64,000 nt of DNA from JBFMFR01 sp040752025 (GTDB lineage: Bacteria > Chloroflexota > Anaerolineae > Anaerolineales > UBA4823), in NCBI GenBank assembly GCA_040752025.1, contig JBFMFR010000008.1, forward strand, positions 1 through 64,000. Direction: 5' to 3'. Shown one piece after another: positions 56,586 through 64,000 of this stretch (positions are counted from its first letter, which is position 1; each line of letters opens with the position of its first letter). The position numbers and the translations under genes were made by a program. Below the pieces are notes generated by a model. It did not search any database. It saw only the letters and a program-made list of their open reading frames with translations, and was not told where the DNA came from.

Positions 56586-57712
56586 CAACCGCCCAGGGCC
56601 TCTTTGATCCAATCCAGGAAGCCGCGCTCCTGTGGGCGCACTTCGCTGCCCAGGCTCTTGGCCAGTTGCTCGAACAACTGGCGCTGCTCGGCGCTCAGGC
56701 GGTTGGGGACTTCGACGTTGACGATCACCAGTTGGTCGCCGCGCCCGCTGCTGCGCAGCCTGGGGACGCCCTTGCTGCGCAGGTAAAGGACTTTGCCGGG
56801 CTGAGTCCCAGCCGGGATTTTTAGCGTAGTGGGGCCATCCACGGTGGGGACTTCCACCTCGGCCCCCAGGGCGGCCTGGGCGATGTTGATGTTGAGATCG
56901 AGCAGGATGTCGAAATCGCGGCGGCGGAAATACTTGTGCGATTTGACCTGGATGGCAATGTACAGGTTGCCGTTGGGGCCGCCGTTGATGCCCGGCTCGC
57001 CCTCGCCTGCCAGGCGGATTTGCGTGCCGGAATCGACCCCAGCCGGGACGCTGACCACCTTGTGGCGCACGCGCCGCTCCAGGCCGCGCCCCTGGCAGGT
57101 GTGGCAGGGGGTGCTGATGGTTTCGCCCTGGCCGCGGCAGGTGGGGCAGGTGGCTACCTGGACCATGGAGCCCAGGATGGTCTGGCGCACCTGGCGCACT
57201 TCGCCGGTGCCGTTGCAGTTGGTGCAGCGCGTCGGCGTGGTGCCCGGCTCGGCGCCGCTGCCTTTGCAGGTGCTGCAAACCTCGTCGCGGTTGATCTCGA
57301 TGTCTTTCTCCACGCCAAAGACGGCTTCCTCGAAGCTCAGCTCCAGGCGGTATTGCAGGTCGCTGCCCCGGCGCGGGGCGTTACGCGCCCGCGCCGAAGA
57401 GCGTCCGAAAGAACCGAAGCCGAATAAATCTCCAAAAATGTCGGCAAAGTCCGAGAAATCTACGGTGAAATCTTGAGCGCCGCCCGCCCCGCGCACACCG
57501 GCGTGCCCGAAGCGGTCGTAGGCGGCGCGCTTATCGGCGTCCGACAGCACGGCATAGGCCTCGTTGATCTCTTTGAAGCGCTCCTCTGCGTCTGCCTCCT
57601 TGTTCACGTCGGGGTGATACTGGCGCGCCAGCTTGCGGAAGGCCGCTTTCAGGTCATCGTTCGAGGCGTTGCGAGGCACGCCCAAGACTTCGTAGTAGTC
57701 ACGTTGCGTCAT
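56585..57712 (-). CDS. dnaJ: Chaperone protein DnaJ (type I)
   Basis: A 375-residue Hsp40. The J domain (1-70) has the HPD in RQYHPDVNKEADAEERF. A Gly/Phe-rich stretch follows (GFGSFGRS). Four zinc-finger repeats span about 140-215 (CSTCKGSGAEPG, CTNCNGTGE, CPTCRGQGE, CHTCQGRG), then the C-terminal substrate-binding and dimer domains. It delivers substrates to DnaK and stimulates its ATPase. It follows dnaK by 30 nt. Confidence 0.97.
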   Translation of the reverse strand: MTQRDYYEVLGVPRNASNDDLKAAFRKLARQYHPDVNKEADAEERFKEINEAYAVLSDADKRAAYDRFGHAGVRGAGGAQDFTVDFSDFADIFGDLFGFGSFGRSSARARNAPRRGSDLQYRLELSFEEAVFGVEKDIEINRDEVCSTCKGSGAEPGTTPTRCTNCNGTGEVRQVRQTILGSMVQVATCPTCRGQGETISTPCHTCQGRGLERRVRHKVVSVPAGVDSGTQIRLAGEGEPGINGGPNGNLYIAIQVKSHKYFRRRDFDILLDLNINIAQAALGAEVEVPTVDGPTTLKIPAGTQPGKVLYLRSKGVPRLRSSGRGDQLVIVNVEVPNRLSAEQRQLFEQLAKSLGSEVRPQERGFLDWIKEALGG

Positions 57713-57742
57713 ATGTCGCTACAGGAACTGGCAGGCAATGCA

Positions 57743-59647
<1,905 letters not shown>

Positions 59648-59706
59648 AGAATTATGCCTCCGTGGTAGTTGCGTATTTTGAGATCAGGCTTGAACCCGCT
59701 GTGGGC

Positions 59707-60285
59707 CTAGCGCGCCACGCGCACGACTGCCGGGCGCAGGACGCGCTCCCCAAGCAGGTAGCCTTGCTGTAGAACTTCGATAATTTGCCCGCTTTCATGG
59801 GCTTCACTGATTTCGGAAGAGATGGCCTCGTGCAGGTTGGGGTCGAAGAACTGGCCGTCCGCCTGCATCAGGGTAACGCCTTCACTTTCCAGGGTGGTGA
59901 GCAGCTTGCGATAGACCAGCTCGATGCCGCTAGCCCAGGCCCGGCCCTCTTCATCCTGCGGGCGGTTCTTCAAGGCGCGTTCCAGATCGTCGAGCACTTC
60001 CAGGAAGTGCTTGATGACGGCGCCCCGGGCGTTCTGGTTCGTTTGGGCCTGCTCGCGCTCGACGCGCTTCTTGTAGTTGGCGAACTCCGCCCGAGAACGC
60101 TGCCAGCCGTCCAGGTATTCTTCGGCTTTCGCCTGGGCGCCGGCCAGTTCCTGCTGCAGCGCTTCGATCTCGGCAGCGGCCGGCTCAAGCGCAACCTGCT
60201 CGAGGATTTCTGCAGTGGGTGAGCTTGCCTCAGCGGCTGCTTCTTGGACTTCGTCTGCCCGGGTTTTCTCTTGTTTTTTTGCCAT
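59707..60285 (-). CDS. grpE: Nucleotide exchange factor GrpE
   Basis: A 192-residue GrpE. An acidic, disordered N-terminus leads to a long coiled coil (about 38-95, EIEALQQELAGAQAKAEEYL). The beta domain follows with the family hallmark VTLMQADGQFFDPNLHEAI and the end VLQQGYLLGERVLRPAVVRVA. It drives ADP release from DnaK. It lies 72 nt after hrcA and 59 nt before dnaK in one operon. Confidence 0.96.
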   Translation of the reverse strand: MAKKQEKTRADEVQEAAAEASSPTAEILEQVALEPAAAEIEALQQELAGAQAKAEEYLDGWQRSRAEFANYKKRVEREQAQTNQNARGAVIKHFLEVLDDLERALKNRPQDEEGRAWASGIELVYRKLLTTLESEGVTLMQADGQFFDPNLHEAISSEISEAHESGQIIEVLQQGYLLGERVLRPAVVRVAR

Positions 60286-60357
60286 TGTGCTATCGAAACT
60301 CCTGCATAAACGAGACTTTGTCAGATATTGGGCCGGGTTGTGGGACGGCCGCTTCCC

Positions 60358-61392
60358 TTATTCTGCTAACAGATCCTCCACCAGGTCGCTGAGCAGCCCG
60401 GCAACGAAGCGCACGGTGGAGATGGTGCGCCCGTAAGGCATGCGCATCGGGCCGATGACGCCCAGGGTGCCGGTCGCCAGGCCGGGGGTGCCGTAGCGCG
60501 ACAGCACCATCGAGCAGTCGCGCAGCTCCTCCCAGTTGCCTTCGCCGCCGATGAGCACCTGCACGCCGCCCATCTCGCTGGAGAGCACGGTGCGGTTAAG
60601 CAGGTCTTCCAGCAGGGGACGCTCTTCTAAGATGCGCAGCGCCCGGCGAGCGACGTCCACTTCGCCGAACTCGGGCTCTGACAGCACGTGCGACAGACCA
60701 TCGCGATAAAGCTCGCCGGTCAGGGCTTCGTTGTAGCGGCGCATTTCGTCGCCGATCAGCTTGAGCATGTCTTTTTCCAATGCGGTGACCGGGTTCGAGA
60801 GGCTGGCGATGGCATCGGCGGTCAATCCCTGGCATAATGTGCTGATCGACTGGGCCGCGGCGCTCAACTGTTCCTGGGGGACGGGCTCGGCCAGGGTGAG
60901 CATCTGCTGGCTGACCTCGCCGCCTGAAAGCACCAGCACCATCAAGACCTGCCGGCCGCGGGTGTTGATCAGCTCCAGGTGCTTGAAGCGCAACTGCTCG
61001 GCGTGCGGAGCGGTGACCAGCGAGGCGGCCTGGGCCTGGTGGGCCAGCACGGAAGCCGCCAGGCGCATCCAGCGGTCCATGTCCGGGCCGACCTGATAGA
61101 ACTGGTGGATGATGGTGCGCTTGGTGGTGACGGGCAAGTCGGCGTGCCCCATCAACTGGCGCACGAAATAGCGGTAGCCCTCCTCGGTCGGGACGCGCCC
61201 GGCGGAGGTGTGCGGCTGGCGCAGGTAGCCCATCTCGGTCAGCACCACCAGCTCGTTGCGCACGGTGGCGGAACTGACGTCCAGGTTGAAATCCTTGACC
61301 AGGTTTTTCGAACCGACCGGCTGGGCGTGTTCGATATAGTCGCGGATCACCAGCGATAAAACTAATTTTTGGCGCTCTGTCAGATCACTCAT
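60358..61392 (-). CDS. hrcA: Heat-inducible transcription repressor HrcA
   Basis: A 344-residue HrcA that binds CIRCE and represses the operon it begins. The winged helix covers about 1-75 (LTERQKLVLSLVIRDYIEHA, QPVGSKNL, SATVRNELVVLTEMGYL, HTSAGRVPTEEGYRYFV). A GAF-like dimerisation domain follows and the end carries GVIGPMRMPYGRTISTVRFV. The start is unsure: ATG 61392 gives the standard N-terminus MSDLTERQ. ATG 61395 and ATG 61407 are alternatives, the last lying directly beside the CIRCE element. Repression is expected to be relieved on heat stress when GroEL is titrated. Confidence 0.95.
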   Translation of the reverse strand: MSDLTERQKLVLSLVIRDYIEHAQPVGSKNLVKDFNLDVSSATVRNELVVLTEMGYLRQPHTSAGRVPTEEGYRYFVRQLMGHADLPVTTKRTIIHQFYQVGPDMDRWMRLAASVLAHQAQAASLVTAPHAEQLRFKHLELINTRGRQVLMVLVLSGGEVSQQMLTLAEPVPQEQLSAAAQSISTLCQGLTADAIASLSNPVTALEKDMLKLIGDEMRRYNEALTGELYRDGLSHVLSEPEFGEVDVARRALRILEERPLLEDLLNRTVLSSEMGGVQVLIGGEGNWEELRDCSMVLSRYGTPGLATGTLGVIGPMRMPYGRTISTVRFVAGLLSDLVEDLLAE

Positions 61393-61407
61393 CATGTCTT
61401 CTACCAT

Positions 61408-61434
61408 TTAGCACTCCCGGCCTGGGAGTGCTAA
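61408..61434. promoter_or_regulatory. CIRCE operator
   Basis: A perfect CIRCE inverted repeat: TTAGCACTC (61408-61416), 9-nt spacer CCGGCCTGG, GAGTGCTAA (61426-61434). This is the HrcA binding site. It lies in the 5' leader, about 7 nt after the predicted transcription start and just before the hrcA coding region. Confidence 0.96.
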
Positions 61435-61447
61435 TCAACCGCTAATC

Positions 61448-61476
61448 ATCATACCATGCCGGAAATGGATCGTCAA
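61448..61476 (-). promoter_or_regulatory. Sigma-70-type promoter of the hrcA operon
   Basis: On the minus strand TTGACG (61476-61471) is followed after 17 nt by TATGAT (61453-61448). Each hexamer matches consensus at five of six positions. Transcription would start near 61441, placing CIRCE directly downstream, where HrcA would block the polymerase. Confidence 0.8.
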
Positions 61477-61579
61477 GAATCCGCTGCCGGGCAGGCCGGA
61501 TTTCTAATACGAAGTTAACACAGCCGGCGGGCTGGCGCTCGGCCAAACCCTGGCGCTGATCCAATGGTACAATAGCCGC

Positions 61580-61611
61580 CATGCGGATGCCGCAGCCGTC
61601 ATGCGGATGCC
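61580..61611 (+). repeat. Direct repeat before the thioesterase gene
   Basis: CATGCGGATGCC occurs at 61580-61591 and again at 61600-61611, a 20-nt period. The first copy contains an ATG (61581) that is in frame with the thioesterase and follows TACAAT (61568-61573) by 7 nt. Confidence 0.6.
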
Positions 61612-61655
61612 ACCCTCTGGCAGGCATCCACCATCCCTGTCCTAAGGTAGAAGCT

Positions 61656-62537
61656 ATGCCCGCCACGCATATCGAGTCCTTCCGGGTCCGTTCTTACGAG
61701 TGCAACGCTTTCGGCTATTTCACGCTGGTCAACTGCCTGCGCTGGATGCAGGAGGCGGCTTTTGCTGCTTCGGCGGCGGTGGGCTTCGATTTTGCCCGCT
61801 ACGACCAGTTCGGGCACCTGTGGCTGATACGCGAGACGCGGGTCGAATACCTGGCGCCGCTTCAGTTCAACAACGAAGTTGAAATCAAGACCTGGGTGGT
61901 GGATTTCCAGCGCTTCCGTTCCCTGCGGGCCTACGAAGTGCGTCACAGCCAGAGCGGGGCGCTGGCGGCCAGCGGCCAGACGGATTGGATCTACCTGAAT
62001 TCCGCCACCCTGCGCCCGGTCACTATCCCGCTGGAGATGCGCCAGGCCTTCTTCCCCGAAGGCGCGCCCGGAGAAAGCGACCGGCGCGGGCGCTACCCGG
62101 CCGCGCCCGCCGCGCCGGCTGGCGTGTTCAGGCTGCGCCGGCAGGTGGGTTGGAGCGCCATCGACCGCATGTGGCACGTCAACAACGCCCGCTACCTGGA
62201 GTACCTCGACGACGCCGAGAAACAGGCCTGCGCCCGCTACGGCTGGCCCATCGAGCGCCTGCGCGCCGCCGGGGTCGACCTCCAAACCCGTGAGTTTCGC
62301 ATCGAATACCGGCAGCCCGCCGGGTTGGGCGACGAGCTGGAGATTGCCACCTGGTTCTCAGATGTGCAGAACGAGACGGGGCTGCGGCATTACGAAATCC
62401 GCCGCGCCAGCGATGGGACCTTGCTGGTGCAGGCCCGGGCGCGCTGGGGATTCATGAACGTGCAAACGGCCCAACCTGTGCCAATTCCTGGGGACTTCTT
62501 GCAGGCCTTGCATGATAACCGCTCGGCGTCAGGGTAG
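61656..62537 (+). CDS. Acyl-ACP thioesterase-like double-hotdog protein
   Basis: A 293-residue protein with two hotdog folds. The first (about 5-130) has the FatA/B-type start ESFRVRSYECNAFGYFTLVN and LIRETRVEYLAPLQFNNEVE. The second (about 150-280) has HVNNARYLEYLDDAEKQAC, the catalytic-loop Asn/His region, then FRIEYRQPAGLGDELEIATW. Members hydrolyse acyl-ACP or acyl-CoA to free fatty acids. ATG 61656 has AAGG upstream and fits the family N-terminus. A leaderless ATG at 61581 is in frame and would add 25 residues without similarity to the family. Either is possible. Confidence 0.88.
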   Translation: MPATHIESFRVRSYECNAFGYFTLVNCLRWMQEAAFAASAAVGFDFARYDQFGHLWLIRETRVEYLAPLQFNNEVEIKTWVVDFQRFRSLRAYEVRHSQSGALAASGQTDWIYLNSATLRPVTIPLEMRQAFFPEGAPGESDRRGRYPAAPAAPAGVFRLRRQVGWSAIDRMWHVNNARYLEYLDDAEKQACARYGWPIERLRAAGVDLQTREFRIEYRQPAGLGDELEIATWFSDVQNETGLRHYEIRRASDGTLLVQARARWGFMNVQTAQPVPIPGDFLQALHDNRSASG

Positions 62538-62580
62538 CGATTACTCCTGACCTGGATGTGAAGGCTCTACGCTCTGTGTT

Positions 62581-63363
62581 TCACCGTTTCTTGGGTTTCA
62601 CAACGGAATATTCCCCTCTGAATGGATCGATGCGAATCTCAAATTTAGTCTCTGGTGCCCCCGAATAACTAACGCGCCAGCCGTCATATCCTGACTGAGG
62701 CGCAACGGATAGATAGATCGTGCATTTATTTGCATCGGTTGTACGAGCAGCATCTAAGCCATACTTTCCAGCAATCAACAGCGCGCCTTCTGCATCGATC
62801 TTGATTCTATCCAGATCTATCGATTCCCACTTTTCTATGGCTGGCTGAAGTTCTTTTCGAATAGATAGGATCGAGTTGTCTAAAGCTGAAATTGTGAACT
62901 TATGTACCAGGCGGGTTTCCTCACCGTCAAGGCGCATCACCTTATAGTATTCAAAGCTTCCAAGGTCGAACCCACAGTAAATATTATCGCAGTCAACACG
63001 AAACTGCATTAAATGCAATGTCCAGTCTTCGACAGGTTCTTGCAGGATGAATTCATGGAAAGCATTAGCGATTGCAAGAAACTCTGTTTGGCCCCAATTC
63101 ACTGTCCTTTCTCGTGACCCTGAGGGGCCATAAGGTGTTGTGGTTTCAAAGACGAACGCATCCTTTTTGCCCTGGCTAAGTGAATCCAGGAGGCTATCTG
63201 GTTCTATCGCATAATACTCCAGAGTCTCGGAAACCGGGTATTCATATGCATATAAGGGAAATAGCCAGGCGAATAGATATTTGTAAAAAACGGCAGTCCC
63301 CAGGCAAATTGCAAGGGCTGCTATAAGCAACAGCGCTGTTTTGAACAAATTCTTTTTGTTCAT
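62581..63363 (-). CDS. AT-rich orphan protein with N-terminal membrane anchor
   Basis: A 260-residue protein. One hydrophobic helix (about 8-30, ALLLIAALAICLGTAVFY) follows a Lys-rich start (MNKKNLFKT), so the rest is probably outside the membrane. The body has two Cys close together (DCDNIYCGFDLG) and a C-terminal beta segment (GWRVSYSGAPETKFEIRIDP, then FRGEYSVVKPKKR). No family is recognised; the last part is reminiscent of PepSY-like repeats. ATG 63363 is preferred to a TTG at 63384. No good ribosome-binding site is present. Base composition is far more AT-rich than both neighbours, a sign of recent acquisition. Confidence 0.6.
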   Translation of the reverse strand: MNKKNLFKTALLLIAALAICLGTAVFYKYLFAWLFPLYAYEYPVSETLEYYAIEPDSLLDSLSQGKKDAFVFETTTPYGPSGSRERTVNWGQTEFLAIANAFHEFILQEPVEDWTLHLMQFRVDCDNIYCGFDLGSFEYYKVMRLDGEETRLVHKFTISALDNSILSIRKELQPAIEKWESIDLDRIKIDAEGALLIAGKYGLDAARTTDANKCTIYLSVAPQSGYDGWRVSYSGAPETKFEIRIDPFRGEYSVVKPKKR

Positions 63364-63407
63364 TGAGTGTATGTACTGTTTCAAGTGAATGGCGAAGCGA
63401 GCGGGAA

Positions 63408-64000
63408 TTATGGCTTGCGAACCACCCAGTTCTGGAAAATCTCCTCACCGACCAGGCAGCGGTTGGTTTTCAGGCGCTCGAAAGAATATCGCCCCAGCAG
63501 CGCCTCGATATACGCGCTGGAATGCGAGAAGATCTCGAACTCGCCCACCATCTGCCGTTCGTAGGGCTGCTGGGGGTCGAGCGCTGCGCCGGGGATTTTG
63601 CTGGTGAAGGCAAACAGGCCGTTTGGCCGCAGCAGGCGCTGCGCCTGGCTGAAGATCACCTCCAGGCCGGAGATGAAGTGCAGCACGCCGCAGCACACCA
63701 GGTGGTCGAACGCAGCCGGCGGGTAGGGCCAGGGGGCTTGCAGCAGGTCGTGCTGCTTCAAATCGACGGCGATGCCTTTCGCCCGGCAGATATCCAGCAT
63801 GGCGGGGGAGAAATCGAAGCCGTGCACCACCAGCCCGGCCTTAGCGAACAAGGCCGCGCACAGCCCGCTGCCGATGCCGGCATCCAGCAGGACCTGGCCG
63901 GGCTGGATCGCCTGGTAGCACAGGCCGAACAGGTCTTCGGCCAGGTAACTCCCATAGGCGCTGACCTGTTGGTCGTAATCGGCGGCGTAAGCGTCGTGGA
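63408..64000 (-). CDS. SAM-dependent methyltransferase (5' end beyond the window)
   Basis: The C-terminal 197 residues of a class I methyltransferase. Read from the window edge it begins ...HDAYAADYDQQVSAYGSYLA. Motif I is LLDAGIGSGLCAALFAKAG, motif II is VVHGFDFSPAMLDICRAKG, motif IV is FDHLVCCGVLHFISG and motif V includes RLLRPNGLFAFTSKIPG. The frame stays open to base 64000, so the true start is outside. It resembles small-molecule methyltransferases of the Methyltransf_11/25 group; the substrate is unknown. Confidence 0.85.
   Translation of the reverse strand, partial: HDAYAADYDQQVSAYGSYLAEDLFGLCYQAIQPGQVLLDAGIGSGLCAALFAKAGLVVHGFDFSPAMLDICRAKGIAVDLKQHDLLQAPWPYPPAAFDHLVCCGVLHFISGLEVIFSQAQRLLRPNGLFAFTSKIPGAALDPQQPYERQMVGEFEIFSHSSAYIEALLGRYSFERLKTNRCLVGEEIFQNWVVRKP

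Overview
The window is GC-rich, gene-dense bacterial chromosome. Gene content points to a member of the Chloroflexota, most likely Anaerolineae. The reasons are several Hanks-type kinases with FGE-like or jelly-roll C-terminal domains, paired M3 oligopeptidases, an hrcA-grpE-dnaK-dnaJ-prmA operon under CIRCE control, and peptide-type binding proteins without local ATPases. This assignment is inference; there is no rRNA in the window to test it. I found no rRNA, tRNA, CRISPR array or complete insertion sequence by eye.

Layout. (1) 1-6.5 kb is an accessory-looking, more AT-rich stretch: the 5' end of a probable transposase gene, a PD-(D/E)XK-like nuclease, a methyltransferase, a secreted lipoprotein, a Cys-rich membrane protein, a GHMP kinase, a DUF433/DUF5615 toxin-antitoxin-like pair and a LuxR-type regulator. 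(2) 6.5-10 kb holds an orphan CpaF/VirB11-type ATPase, a DUF985 cupin overlapping endonuclease V, and a ferritin-VIT1 fusion. (3) 10-14.9 kb is a NatA/NatB-type ABC exporter operon, divergent from a methyltransferase-LOG pair. (4) 14.9-22.8 kb is a signalling island: a DUF697-like P-loop protein with a zinc ribbon, three Hanks-type kinases (two fused to FGE-like domains that lack the catalytic cysteines) and a PP2C phosphatase. (5) 22.8-27 kb carries a deoxynucleoside kinase, a PEP/pyruvate-binding-domain protein and dnaN. (6) 27-35.4 kb carries an ECF sigma factor followed by a duplicated unit (small acidic protein plus oligopeptide-binding lipoprotein) and two DppB/DppC-type permeases. (7) 35.4-50.3 kb holds gdhA with an attenuator-like leader, gatB with an aminotransferase, a sugar-1-phosphate nucleotidyltransferase, a 7TM histidine kinase with its response regulator, and a gatC-gatA-pepF-pepF operon. 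(8) 50.4-55.6 kb has a secreted SNase-like/lamin-tail protein and two tandem zinc-ribbon kinases with extracellular jelly-roll-like domains. (9) 55.7-61.4 kb is the heat-shock operon. (10) 61.5-64 kb holds an acyl-ACP thioesterase, an AT-rich orphan membrane protein and a methyltransferase cut by the window edge.

The main functional themes are Ser/Thr phospho-signalling (five kinases, one phosphatase), peptide import and degradation (two binding proteins, two permeases, two M3 peptidases), tRNA-dependent amidation (gatA, gatB and gatC at two loci) and protein quality control. Many genes are translationally coupled through 1-4 nt overlaps. At least two starts (13490 + and 50268 -) sit only 6-7 nt after a perfect -10 hexamer, which suggests leaderless mRNAs. 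The strongest candidates for something undescribed are the kinase island with pseudo-FGE domains and zinc ribbons, the duplicated small-protein/binding-protein unit with a ribosome-binding-like element at the same -81 position, and the gdhA leader.
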